Assembly (NCBI RefSeq): GCF_036226525.1 | Contig: NZ_CP108487.1 | Span: 7,254,001 to 7,318,000, forward strand | Length of the DNA stretch: 64,000 bases | Reading direction: 5' to 3' | Origin: Kribbella sp. NBC_01245 | GTDB lineage: Bacteria > Actinomycetota > Actinomycetes > Propionibacteriales > Kribbellaceae | Part shown: in pieces, positions 15,030-23,339 of the stretch | How the letters are laid out: each line of letters begins with the position of its first letter | How positions within the stretch are numbered: the stretch's first letter is position 1 | Notes under the pieces: generated by a model | What the model saw: the letters and a program-made list of their open reading frames with translations, nothing else | The model's database searches: none | Told to the model about the DNA's origin: nothing | Translations under genes and position numbers: made by a program

Positions 15030-17627
15030 CTAACGCAACGTGATCCGCAGAGACGCGTGCGAGGTCTCGGTAATGACCCGGAGCTCGGTGCCGCGGGCCG
15101 TCTCCACCAATCGGTGCGGCACGGTTCGATCGTTCATCCGCACGGACGCGATCTCCGCACCAGCCGGCAGTACGGCACCGATGGTGAGAGCAGCCGGTAC
15201 GTCGTTGAGGCGTACGTCGGTGCTCAGCGTCTTGCCGACCTGACGCGCCGATACGTCGATGCTGCCGCGCCCCAACCGGATGTTGCTGGCGGCAACCTTG
15301 TTCTGGCCGGCCGGCAGTTGCGGTACGACGCTGAGCTGGTGCCGCCCGAGTGCGGGTGATACCCCGAGGTACTGGTGGACGACCGGCCACAGCACGCCGT
15401 ACGTTCCCCACGCCTGCAAGTTCATCGAACGGTCGTAGAAAGGCCGATCGATATTCGCGATGAAGTCCGGCGACGGCGCGATCTCCGGCATCGCGCCGGG
15501 CGTCTCCCAGACCTTCGGATCGAGTTGGATCCGCGCGTTGCCGGTCGTGTATCGCTGCTGCTGCAATGGCCCGAGTCGTCCGAAGTTGCCCTCGGCAACC
15601 GCCATGATCGAGGTGTTGAGCGAGAAGATGCTGCGCTCGCTCTTGACGGCCGAGACCACCGAATCGCAGGACGGCCCCGGGTTGCCGGCGGGATCACTCG
15701 TCGGACCGCTGCCGGTGTGGAACAGCCCGAATTCCCCTGTGTAGCAAGGAGTTTCGCGCTGCGCCAAAGCGGTCAGCCCATGAGCCCGTGACGCCAACGG
15801 GCCAACCCCGGCGGGCCGGGTCAGTTCGACCTCCATCGGGGTGACGCCGGTCCAGTGCCGCTGGAAGATGGGCTTGTTGTCGTTCGCCGGATCGGCCGGA
15901 TCGTCGACCGAGTCGGCATAACCCTTGGCCGCGTCCACCCACCACTGCGACTCGAAGCGTCGTTCGAGGTCTTCCGCCTTCGCCGTCGCCCAGGCCTCGA
16001 CCGCGCCATCCCGGCGGGATGCGGCCAGGTCCGCGAGATCGCGCAGACCCCGCGCGAGGTAGACCGTGCTGTCGAGCTTCTCCACGCCCATCCCGCTGCG
16101 TTCCACATTCGCCAGCCCCTCGGGCCAGCCGTCCTTGTCGTCGTCGAGTTCGCGATAGACGTAGCGCAGGTTCCGGACGCTGAAGTCGTACATCTCGTCG
16201 CGGAAGCGGTCATCCCCGGTCCATCGCCACAGCAGCGCCACGATGCTCGGGAACTTCACCGTCTCGTCGGTATTACCCGCGCTCTGGTTCGAACCGAAGT
16301 ACACGTCACCGGTCGGCATCACCTCGTGCACGACCTTGCCGCTGCCCTTGTTCACCTGGTCGCTGATGTCCCGCAGGGCGCGCAGGTGATCCCGCACGGT
16401 GTCGAACTGTCCGGCGGCCACCGCGGCGTACGCCGTGTACTCGCCGTCTGTCGCGAACAGCCAGGGGTAGTCCGGGAAGCCCGCGCCGTACCAACGGGCC
16501 TTGGGCAACGATCCGGTCGGAGCCGGATAATCCTTGCCTTCGTTGACGTCTCGCAGCTCGAGGTCGCGGGCTTCTTGGACCGAGTCGGCCAGGTTCTGCT
16601 TGCTCCAGGCAACACTTTGCTGCAGCAGCGGATCGCCCGGCAGGTCCACCACGGTCTGCGCGGCGACCTTTGCGCGAGAGGCGATCTTTGCCTTGAGCAA
16701 CGTCCCGGCATCGCGAAGCGCGGACCGGTGTTCGCGGTGCGCGGCGGCCAGGCCCTCGTCCGAGCCGGAGACCGCGAACCACACGGTCGTCGGACGGCCG
16801 GGCGCCACCGGCACGCGATACGTCAACCGGCCGCCCGTGCCCTTGCCGAAGGCCGAGTCATCGCAACGCGGCGGCGCCGTACCGTCGGCCGGGCAGACCA
16901 CCGCAGGCTCCTGCGGTCCGCGATGGCCGGACCCGAGTGCGTGGGCGACGGGTTTGAGGTTGGACCCGGCGACGGCCGCGTAGTCGTGCGCGGCCATGCC
17001 CGGCGGCGTGCCTTGGTCGCGGAAGACGAGCGCGCCATCGGCGTACGAGCCGGAGTCCGGGAGGTTCGCGGTCGCGGCGCTGGGAGTGGTCCAGCCCCAG
17101 GGGTACGACGGCAGCAGTTCGGAGTGCGCGTCGGTGTCGAGGTCGATTGTGCGGGCCGAATCCGACGCGGTGAAGGTCAGCCCGACCAGCACTGAGCGCA
17201 TGCCATCCGGTACGAAGTCCGTCCGGGTGAGGCCGACACCGTTGGTCGTGCCGTAGTCGATCCGCTGGTAGCCCTGCCCACTGGTGTACTTCCGGGCGGC
17301 GATCCCGTCCCCGAGCCAGTCACCGCCGACGGCGAACCACAGTCCGTCGAGCATCTTCATCGGCTGTGTCCAGAAGCCGCCCATCTCGCCCCGGATATGC
17401 CAGCCGGTGGCGGGATAGCGGCCGGTCTCGTCGCCCATCGCGTACGCGCGATCCCCGCTCACCAACGATCGCCGATCGGCCAGGCGGGTGGTCTCATAAA
17501 GCTCCGGCCCGACAGAGGCGCTGCCAGGGGGCACTTCGACGGGAGGAGACGCGGCGCTGGCCGGGACGGCGAGGGCGGTGGCGAGCAGGCCCACGATGAT
17601 GGATCGTCTGACGTGGCGGGGTGTCAT
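15030..17627 (-). CDS. Secreted (alpha/alpha)6-barrel glycosidase-like protein
   Basis: An 865-residue protein with a clear Sec signal peptide (residues 1-25, ending AVPASA). The N-terminal 320 residues look like a beta-sandwich; residues about 335-745 have the alternating helical repeats of six-hairpin glycosidases with motifs GFPDYPWLFATDGEYTAYAA, WRWTGDDRFRDEMYDF and DDDKDGWPEGLANVER, as in glycogen-debranching/GH63-like enzymes. A C-terminal beta-domain follows. ATG at 17627 is preceded by GGAGGAG. The gene is directly downstream of a LacI regulator in the same orientation, so a carbohydrate inducer is likely. The exact GH family and substrate are uncertain. Confidence 0.75.
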   Translation of the reverse strand: MTPRHVRRSIIVGLLATALAVPASAASPPVEVPPGSASVGPELYETTRLADRRSLVSGDRAYAMGDETGRYPATGWHIRGEMGGFWTQPMKMLDGLWFAVGGDWLGDGIAARKYTSGQGYQRIDYGTTNGVGLTRTDFVPDGMRSVLVGLTFTASDSARTIDLDTDAHSELLPSYPWGWTTPSAATANLPDSGSYADGALVFRDQGTPPGMAAHDYAAVAGSNLKPVAHALGSGHRGPQEPAVVCPADGTAPPRCDDSAFGKGTGGRLTYRVPVAPGRPTTVWFAVSGSDEGLAAAHREHRSALRDAGTLLKAKIASRAKVAAQTVVDLPGDPLLQQSVAWSKQNLADSVQEARDLELRDVNEGKDYPAPTGSLPKARWYGAGFPDYPWLFATDGEYTAYAAVAAGQFDTVRDHLRALRDISDQVNKGSGKVVHEVMPTGDVYFGSNQSAGNTDETVKFPSIVALLWRWTGDDRFRDEMYDFSVRNLRYVYRELDDDKDGWPEGLANVERSGMGVEKLDSTVYLARGLRDLADLAASRRDGAVEAWATAKAEDLERRFESQWWVDAAKGYADSVDDPADPANDNKPIFQRHWTGVTPMEVELTRPAGVGPLASRAHGLTALAQRETPCYTGEFGLFHTGSGPTSDPAGNPGPSCDSVVSAVKSERSIFSLNTSIMAVAEGNFGRLGPLQQQRYTTGNARIQLDPKVWETPGAMPEIAPSPDFIANIDRPFYDRSMNLQAWGTYGVLWPVVHQYLGVSPALGRHQLSVVPQLPAGQNKVAASNIRLGRGSIDVSARQVGKTLSTDVRLNDVPAALTIGAVLPAGAEIASVRMNDRTVPHRLVETARGTELRVITETSHASLRITLR

Positions 17628-17649
17628 GACGGGCTCCTCCTACATCGGA

Positions 17650-18654
17650 TTACCCGGGGCTCGAGCTGCCCCGGATCACGAGTTCAGGTAACAACAGCCG
17701 AGTGGTCGCGCGGTGGGATGGTTCGCTGAGCAGCTTCACCAGCTCGGCGGCGATCTCGTCGATCGGCTGCCGCAGACTGGTCAGCCCGGGCTCGACCACG
17801 GACGCCAGCGGCGAGTCATCGAAGCCGGTCAGCCCGACGTCCACACCCGCCCGCAGACCACGACGGTTGATCTCGCGCAAGGCGCCAAGGGCGAGTACGT
17901 CGCTGAGGGCCACGATCGCGTCGACCGGCCGGTCCGCGTCGAGCAGCTTCGCGGCACCGCGCGAGCCTTCGACGATGGTGTCCGAGCGGCAGGCGACGGA
18001 CAGGCCACCAACCTGCAGGCCGGCCTCTTTGCACGCGCCACGCCAGCCGGACCGCCGGTCTTCCGCAAGGCCCGAGGTCTTCGGCCAGCCGAGGAAGCCG
18101 ATCCGCGTCCGGCCGGCTTCGGCCAGATGCTGTACAGCCTGGGCGCAACCGGCCGCGCCGTCCACGTCGACCCACGAACCGGGCTGCGACTTCTCGCCCC
18201 AGACCCGGCCGAACGAGACGAACGGGATCTTCCGTTTGGCCAGCCAGGGATGACGCGGATCCTTGGTCTCGGTCTGCGACAGCACGAAGCCGTCCACGAG
18301 CCGACGCGCGTGCAGGTCGTCGTACACCCTCATGCCGTCAATGCCCGGCGGCGCGGTGAAAAGCAGGATGTGCCGGCCGCTGGACTCCGCGGCGGCGCAG
18401 AGCGCGTGCAGGAATTGGTCCATCACCAGATGTGCCTGGCCTTCGGGCCAGCTGGGGACGCAATAGCCGACCAGCTCAACCGCGCTCGTCCGCAGACTGC
18501 GGGCGTTACGGTTGGGGCGGTAGTTGAGCAACTCGATCGAGCGCGTGACTCGTTGCAAAGTGTCGGCGCGGAGCCGGTGCGGCGCGTTCAGCGCGTTCGA
18601 GACGGTCTGGACCGAGACCTCCGCATGCGCGGCGACCTCTTTCAGTGTGGCCAT
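17650..18654 (-). CDS. LacI-family transcriptional regulator
   Basis: A 334-residue repressor. The N-terminal LacI helix-turn-helix is TLKEVAAHAEVSVQTVSNAL (residues 3-22), followed by the hinge helix segment NYRPNRNARSLRT and a periplasmic-binding-protein-like sugar domain (SDVLALGALREINRRGL, LTGFDDSPLASVVEPGLTS). Start chosen at ATG 18654, which has GGAGGTG 7 bases upstream and puts the HTH at the very N-terminus; an upstream in-frame start would add 16 residues. It sits 22 bases before the glycosidase gene and likely controls it. A LacI-like palindrome lies at 18704. Confidence 0.92.
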   Translation of the reverse strand: MATLKEVAAHAEVSVQTVSNALNAPHRLRADTLQRVTRSIELLNYRPNRNARSLRTSAVELVGYCVPSWPEGQAHLVMDQFLHALCAAAESSGRHILLFTAPPGIDGMRVYDDLHARRLVDGFVLSQTETKDPRHPWLAKRKIPFVSFGRVWGEKSQPGSWVDVDGAAGCAQAVQHLAEAGRTRIGFLGWPKTSGLAEDRRSGWRGACKEAGLQVGGLSVACRSDTIVEGSRGAAKLLDADRPVDAIVALSDVLALGALREINRRGLRAGVDVGLTGFDDSPLASVVEPGLTSLRQPIDEIAAELVKLLSEPSHRATTRLLLPELVIRGSSSPG

Positions 18655-18703
18655 CGCGCACCTCCGGGTCGGGACTCGCGGCTTTTGACGCCCAGGTGAC
18701 AAC

Positions 18704-18717
18704 TTTGAACGTTAAAA
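18704..18717. promoter_or_regulatory. Probable LacI-type operator
   Basis: TTTGAACGTTAAAA, centred on AACGTT, resembles the LacI-family core with central CpG. It lies 50 bases upstream of the LacI gene start in an AT-richer patch, so it may serve autoregulation. Confidence 0.5.
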
Positions 18718-18780
18718 CCGCAGTCTCGATCGGACTGCCTGACCTGTCAACCCTATACGACCCTTTGTACGGCCGACGGG

Positions 18781-18816
18781 CCCCTTCGCGTTCGCCGGCC
18801 GCCGAACGCGAAGGGG
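18781..18816. terminator. Terminator hairpin downstream of the SDR gene
   Basis: CCCCTTCGCGTTCG (18781-18794) pairs perfectly with 18803-18816, leaving an 8-base loop. It is 7 bases past the stop of the reverse-strand SDR gene. Confidence 0.75.
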
Positions 18817-18823
18817 CGCCGAA

Positions 18824-19564
18824 TTACGCGCTGTGTCCGCCGTCGATGGTCAGCTCGGAGCCCGTCATGTACGCCGCACCCGGGCCGGCCAGGAACGCGA
18901 CGGCCTCGGCCACCTCGGCGGTCGAGCCGAACCGGTCGAACGCGAGCGCGGTCCGCTGCGCCTCGGCGTACGGGCCGTCGGCCGGGTTCATCGCGGTATC
19001 GGTCGGACCGGGGTTGACGATGTTCGACGTGATCCGGCGGTCGGCCAGATCCCGTGCGAGACCCTTGTTCATGCCGATCAGCGCCGACTTGCTCATCGCG
19101 TAGAGCGTCATCCCGGGACCGGTGTTCCGGGCGGTGATGCAGCTCCCGATGTGCACGATGCGGCCGCCATCGCGCAGGTGTCCGGCCGCCGCCTGCGAGG
19201 CGACGTACGCCGCTCGCACGTTCACCGCGAGCACCCGGTCGACCTCTTCGAGCGGTACATCGGCGAGCATTCCCGACGTACCGACGCCTGCGTTGTTGAC
19301 GAGGATGTCGAGCCCGCCGAGCTCCTCGGACGCCCGCGTCACCGCGGCCGCGACGGCTGCCGCGTCGGCGCCGTCGGCCTGGATCGCGACACCCCGGCCG
19401 CCGTACGCCTCGATCTTCTGCACCACCTCGGCGGCCTCGTCGGCGGACCGCAGGTACGTCACGGCGACACTCGCGCCACGCTCGGCCAGGGCCAGCGCGA
19501 CGGCCGCGCCGATACCGCGGCTTCCTCCGGTCACCAGGGCGGTCTTACCGTTCATTTCGGACAT
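18824..19564 (-). CDS. SDR-family oxidoreductase
   Basis: A 246-residue classical short-chain dehydrogenase. The cofactor motif is TGGSRGIGAA near residue 13 (NADPH preference suggested by the SRG arginine), NNAG near residue 90, catalytic Ser in IGSCITA and YxxxK in YAMSK, then NPGPTDTAMNP and a C-terminal TGSELTIDGGHSA. It resembles 3-oxoacyl-ACP reductase-type proteins but probably acts on a small carbonyl compound. ATG at 19564 is preceded by GAGAGGT. It is divergent from the Ada/AlkA operon, with an inverted repeat in the promoter gap. Confidence 0.9.
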   Translation of the reverse strand: MSEMNGKTALVTGGSRGIGAAVALALAERGASVAVTYLRSADEAAEVVQKIEAYGGRGVAIQADGADAAAVAAAVTRASEELGGLDILVNNAGVGTSGMLADVPLEEVDRVLAVNVRAAYVASQAAAGHLRDGGRIVHIGSCITARNTGPGMTLYAMSKSALIGMNKGLARDLADRRITSNIVNPGPTDTAMNPADGPYAEAQRTALAFDRFGSTAEVAEAVAFLAGPGAAYMTGSELTIDGGHSA

Positions 19565-19635
19565 CGTGACCTCTCGGGTAGTTCGTTTCGGTACCTCCAG
19601 CAAACGCGGCTGGGCGAGCCGTTGCTGGCGGAAAT

Positions 19636-19657
19636 ACGACACCCAACTTGATGTCGT
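19636..19657. promoter_or_regulatory. Inverted repeat in the SDR/AlkA divergent promoter
   Basis: ACGACA and TGTCGT separated by 10 bases, in the only AT-rich patch between the two divergent genes. A regulator site is plausible, but no regulator is adjacent. Confidence 0.35.
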
Positions 19658-19700
19658 TTTTTCGCTAGTGAACGGTTGACCGGCAGGGGATGCTGGGGGA

Positions 19701-21167
19701 GTGCATGAATGTGTCGAGAGGTGTGTGCGGGCGGTCCAGTCCAAGGACGCGCGGTTCGACGGCTGGTTCTTCACGGCCGTTCTGACCACGCGGATCTACT
19801 GCCGCCCGAGCTGTCCGGTGGTGCCGCCGAAGGTCGAGAACATGCGGTTCTACCCGAGCGCGGCGGCCGCTCAGCAGGCCGGATTCCGGGCCTGCAAGCG
19901 CTGCCGGCCGGACGCCAGCCCGGGCTCACCCGAGTGGAACGACCGGGCCGATCTGGTCGCCCGCGCGATGCGTCTGATCGCGGATGGCGTCGTCGACACC
20001 GACGGCGTGCCGGGATTGGCAGCGCACCTCGGCTACAGCGTGCGCCAGGTGCAACGCCAGGTGCTGGCCGAGCTCGGCGCGGGTCCACTCGCGATCGCCA
20101 GGGCGCAACGCGCGCAGACGGCCCGGCTGCTGATCGAGACGACCGCGATGCCGATGGCGGATATCGCGTTCGCGGCGGGTTTCACCAGTGTGCGCGCGTT
20201 CAACGACACCGTGCGCGAGGTCTTCGCGCTGTCGCCGACCGAGCTGCGAGTACGGCGCAAGGGGCAGGCGGTGCCGACGACCGGGATGATTTCCCTCCGG
20301 CTGCCGTTCCGCGAGCCGCTCAACCCGGACAACCTGTTCGGCCATCTCGTGGCCACCGGGGTGCCGGGGGTGGAGGAGTGGCGCGACGGCTGGTACCGCC
20401 GGACCCTGCGGCTGCCGCACGGGCATGGCGTGGTGGCGTTGCGCCCGATGCCCGATCACATCGCGTGCCAGCTCTCGCTCAGCGACCAGCGGGACCTCGC
20501 GATCGCGATCAGCCGTTGCCGCCGGATGCTCGACCTCGACGCCGATCCGACCGCAGTAGATGATCTGCTTCGGAACGACCCGGTGCTGAAGCCTTTGGTG
20601 GACAAGGCCCCCGGACGGCGCGTGCCGCATACGGTCGACGGCGCCGAGTTCGCCGTACGGGCCGTGCTCGGGCAGCAGGTCTCGACCGCCGCGGCCCGGA
20701 CGCATGCCTCCCGGTTGGTGCTCGCGCACGGTGAGCCGATCGCGGATCCGGCCGGTGGGCTCACGCATCTGTTCCCGACGATGCAGGCGTTGGCCGGGAC
20801 CGACCCGGAGACGCTCGCCTTTCCAAAGAGTCGCCGTACGACGTTCATGACGCTGGTCGAGACTCTCGCTGCTGGGGAGATCGACTTGGGCGCCGGGGCC
20901 GATTGGGACCAGGCGCGTGTGCAACTCGCCGCGCTGCCCGGCATTGGCCCGTGGACGGTCGAATCGATCGCGATGCGCGCACTCGGCGATCCGGACGCCT
21001 TCGTGGCGTCCGACCTCGGCATCCGGTACGCCGCTCGCGATCTAGGGTTGCCTGAGGCCCCTAAAGCGTTGACCGAGCACGCCCGGGCCTGGCGTCCTTG
21101 GCGGGCGTATGCCGTGCAGTACTTGTGGGCCACCGGCGACCACGCCATCAACCGGCTTCCCGAATAG
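19701..21167 (+). CDS. alkA: Ada-type regulator/DNA-3-methyladenine glycosylase fusion
   Basis: A 488-residue protein combining alkylation sensing and base excision. Residues 1-75 are the Ada metal-binding domain with cysteines in YCRPSCP and FRACKRCRP; about 85-185 hold an AraC-type helix-turn-helix pair (LAAHLGYSVRQVQRQVLAELG and MADIAFAAGFTSVRAFNDTV); the rest is AlkA: N-terminal domain then the helix-hairpin-helix GPD region with VLGQQVSTAAARTHA and LAALPGIGPWTVESIAMRAL plus the catalytic Asp in AFVASDLGI. The C-terminal methyltransferase of E. coli Ada is replaced by the glycosylase. GTG start after GGGGGAG. It leads an operon with a GNAT gene and ogt. Confidence 0.93.
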   Translation: MHECVERCVRAVQSKDARFDGWFFTAVLTTRIYCRPSCPVVPPKVENMRFYPSAAAAQQAGFRACKRCRPDASPGSPEWNDRADLVARAMRLIADGVVDTDGVPGLAAHLGYSVRQVQRQVLAELGAGPLAIARAQRAQTARLLIETTAMPMADIAFAAGFTSVRAFNDTVREVFALSPTELRVRRKGQAVPTTGMISLRLPFREPLNPDNLFGHLVATGVPGVEEWRDGWYRRTLRLPHGHGVVALRPMPDHIACQLSLSDQRDLAIAISRCRRMLDLDADPTAVDDLLRNDPVLKPLVDKAPGRRVPHTVDGAEFAVRAVLGQQVSTAAARTHASRLVLAHGEPIADPAGGLTHLFPTMQALAGTDPETLAFPKSRRTTFMTLVETLAAGEIDLGAGADWDQARVQLAALPGIGPWTVESIAMRALGDPDAFVASDLGIRYAARDLGLPEAPKALTEHARAWRPWRAYAVQYLWATGDHAINRLPE

Positions 21168-21177
21168 TTGGAGTGTG

Positions 21178-21741
21178 ATGACCGAACTGCGAACCGATCG
21201 CCTGCTGCTGCGCCAATGGACCGCGGCCGATCGTGAACCATTCGCCGCCATGAACGACGACCCCGCCGTGATGCGGCACTTCCCGAACCGAATGACGCGG
21301 GCCGAGAGTGACGCACTGGTCGATCGATCCGAGCAGGCGATCGTTGCCAACGGCTACGGTCTCTGGGCGCTGGAGGTGCTCGAGACCGGGAAGTTCATCG
21401 GTTTCACCGGGCTGGCGCCGATTCGTTTCGATGCGCACTTCACCCCGGCCGTCGAGATCGGCTGGCGGTTGGCGGAGCCGGCCTGGGGCAACGGTTATGC
21501 CACCGAGGCCGCCCGTGCCGCGCTCACCCATGCGTTCGGACCGGCCGGGCTGACCGAACTGGTCTCGATCACCGCCGTACCGAACCAGCCATCCCGCCGG
21601 GTGATGGAACGCATCGGCATGACGCACGATCCGGCCGACGATTTCGACCACCCGCGGATCGAGAAGGGTCATCCGCTCGAACGGCACGTGCTGTACCGGA
21701 TCGACCGAGCCACTTGGGAGCAGGCATGCCGCACACCGTGA
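21178..21741 (+). CDS. GNAT acetyltransferase, RimJ/RimL type
   Basis: A 187-residue N-acetyltransferase starting TELRTDRLLLRQWTAADREP, typical of the Acetyltransf_3 group that acetylates protein N-termini or small amines with acetyl-CoA. The acetyl-CoA-binding loop region is EPAWGNGYATEAARAAL (about residues 100-116) and the late NQPSRRVMERIGM motif is present. ATG at 21178 follows TTGGAG, 10 bases after the alkA stop; its 3' end overlaps the start of ogt. Its place inside a DNA-repair operon is unexplained; it may be co-transcribed by chance or modify a repair factor. Confidence 0.88.
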   Translation: MTELRTDRLLLRQWTAADREPFAAMNDDPAVMRHFPNRMTRAESDALVDRSEQAIVANGYGLWALEVLETGKFIGFTGLAPIRFDAHFTPAVEIGWRLAEPAWGNGYATEAARAALTHAFGPAGLTELVSITAVPNQPSRRVMERIGMTHDPADDFDHPRIEKGHPLERHVLYRIDRATWEQACRTP

Positions 21742-22214
21742 TCGACAGCCCGATCGGCGCGCTGACCGTGGTCGCGACCGACGACGGCCGGTTGTGCGGT
21801 CTCTACATGGAGCAGCAGCGCCACCTTCCCGACATCGAGACCTTCGGCGATCGCGTAGACGGCCTGCTACCCGACGTCGAGGCCCAACTCGAGGAGTACT
21901 TCGCCGGCCGCCGGACCACCTTCGACCTACCCCTAGCCTTCTCCGGCACCCCCTTCCAACAGGAAGTCTGGAACGGCCTACTGGACATCCCCTTCGGCGA
22001 AACCTGGACGTACGGCGGCCTAGCCGCCCACCTCGGCAAACCCCCAGGCGCCGCCCGCGCCGTCGGCCTCGCCAACGGCAAGAACCCCATCAGCATCATC
22101 GTCCCCTGCCACCGCGTCATCGGCTCTACCGGCGACCTAACCGGCTACGGCGGCGGCCTATCCCGCAAACGCACCCTCCTAGCCCTGGAATCCACCACCC
22201 CCGCTTTGTTCTAG
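21726..22214 (+). CDS. ogt: Methylated-DNA-[protein]-cysteine S-methyltransferase
   Basis: A 162-residue suicide enzyme that removes methyl groups from O6-methylguanine. The active site is IIVPCHRVI (acceptor Cys near residue 131) and the DNA-reading helix is seen in GTPFQQEVWNGLLDIPFGETWTYG and GAARAVGLANGKNP. Start ATG 21726 has GGGAGC just before it and overlaps the GNAT gene by 16 bases. The second half shows a clear drift to A- and CTA-ending codons relative to the first. The stop is directly followed by the large family B inverted repeat. Confidence 0.95.
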   Translation: MPHTVIDSPIGALTVVATDDGRLCGLYMEQQRHLPDIETFGDRVDGLLPDVEAQLEEYFAGRRTTFDLPLAFSGTPFQQEVWNGLLDIPFGETWTYGGLAAHLGKPPGAARAVGLANGKNPISIIVPCHRVIGSTGDLTGYGGGLSRKRTLLALESTTPALF

Positions 22215-22523
22215 CCGTTCATCGGACCCTTGTGACGCGGCGTGTCGCCCTTCATCGGACCCTTCTGACGCGGCGTGTCGCCGTTCATCGGTCCCTTCTG
22301 ACCACGCCCGGCGCAGCCGATCAGCCGAAGCCAACCGCCTTCCCCAACGTTCACCGATCCAAATGTCGCTTGTCTGCAGGCCGTATTCGGACCGATGAAC
22401 GCTGGAACTGTGCGGACAACCCGGCCCATCAGCTGGTCACAAGGGACCGATGAACGCCGACACGCCGCGTCACAAGGGTCCGATGAAGGGCGACTCGCCG
22501 CGTCACAAGAGCCCGATGAACGG
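22215..22523. repeat. Family B repeats as a large inverted pair
   Basis: Left arm 22215-22302 holds about 2.7 head-to-tail 33-base units (TTCATCGGACCCTTGTGACG plus CGGCGTGTCGCCC); right arm 22436-22523 carries the same in reverse. By hand alignment 82 of 88 positions pair across a 133-base spacer. The array begins at the base after the ogt stop codon. The unit is 11 codons long, so frames stay open through the array, but I see no ribosome site or other sign of coding. Confidence 0.85.
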
Positions 22524-22556
22524 CTACGGCGGCGGGGTGCAGGTTTCCGGCGCTGG

Positions 22557-22587
22557 GAGGGCGGGTTCCGACGAATGAACGCAAAAG
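22557..22587. repeat. Family A repeat, single arm only
   Basis: GAGGGCGGGTTCCGACGAAT followed by GAACGCAAAAG matches the right arm of family A with one change (A to G). No left arm is found nearby, so this is a half copy and cannot fold as the others do. It lies 38 bases before the nucleotidyltransferase start. Confidence 0.8.
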
Positions 22588-22625
22588 AAGGTGCCGAAGG
22601 TGGCGCGCCTCCGCAGAATGGCGGG

Positions 22626-23339
22626 ATGGATGCGGGCGTGGTGGCGAAGGGGTTGGTGGTGGAGCGGTTCGCGGATGCGCGGGCGGCTTGGCTTGGGGGG
22701 AGTGTTGCGCGCGGGACGGCGACGGCGACGTCGGATCTCGATATCACGGTGTTGCTGGTGGGGGCGCCGGCGCCTTATCGGGAGTCACTGGAGTACGGCG
22801 GTTGGCCGGTCGAGTTGTTCGTGCATACCGAGGTGTCGCTCAAGGAGTTCCGGGCGAAGGACAGCGCGCGCCGGAGGCCGACGATGATGCGGCTGGTCGG
22901 TGAGTCGATCGTGTTGCTCGACACCGACGGCTCTGGGCGCAAGCTCCAAGTGGACTGTTTGGAGGAGATCGCGGCTGGGCCGGCGCCCTTGTCCGAGACG
23001 GATTTGCTGCTGCGGCGCTATCACGTGACCGGGTTGCTCGACGACTTGCTGGGGGCCTCGGACAACGACGAGGTCGCCGCGATCGCCGCTGCCCTTTGGG
23101 GCGATGCCGCCGAGCTCCTGCTGCTTGGGAATACCCGTTGGACCGGTATCGGCAAAGGCTTGCGCCGCGAACTCCAGGCTTACGACGAGGCGCAAGGTAC
23201 GACGTACGCCTCGTCGCTGTTGGCGGGTCTGCGCAGCGCGATCAACGGCGATCCGCGGCCACTTGCCGAGGTGGTTGAGGTCGTGCTTGCTACGCAGGGA
23301 GGCCGGCTGTTCGAGGGCTTCCGCCTCGCCGCTACGTAG
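22626..23339 (+). CDS. Nucleotidyltransferase-domain protein
   Basis: A 237-residue protein with the polymerase-beta-like nucleotidyltransferase motif WLGGSVARGTATATSDLDIT near residues 20-40 (G-S...D-x-D), followed by helical sequence. The fold occurs in aminoglycoside adenylyltransferases, kanamycin-type enzymes and toxin-antitoxin MNT proteins. ATG at 22626 is favoured because upstream sequence is repeat DNA; the longer frame through the repeats is rejected. There is no strong ribosome site. It overlaps the convergent antiporter gene by 8 bases. A resistance role is possible but unproven. Confidence 0.8.
   Translation: MDAGVVAKGLVVERFADARAAWLGGSVARGTATATSDLDITVLLVGAPAPYRESLEYGGWPVELFVHTEVSLKEFRAKDSARRRPTMMRLVGESIVLLDTDGSGRKLQVDCLEEIAAGPAPLSETDLLLRRYHVTGLLDDLLGASDNDEVAAIAAALWGDAAELLLLGNTRWTGIGKGLRRELQAYDEAQGTTYASSLLAGLRSAINGDPRPLAEVVEVVLATQGGRLFEGFRLAAT

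Noticed and set aside
22215-22523. CRISPR-like appearance of the family B repeats
   Set aside because: Units are contiguous with no unique spacers, orientation switches between arms, and no cas gene is near.
22395-22625. N-terminal extension of the nucleotidyltransferase through the repeats
   Set aside because: The extra 77 residues are translated repeat sequence with no ribosome site; the domain starts after ATG 22626.
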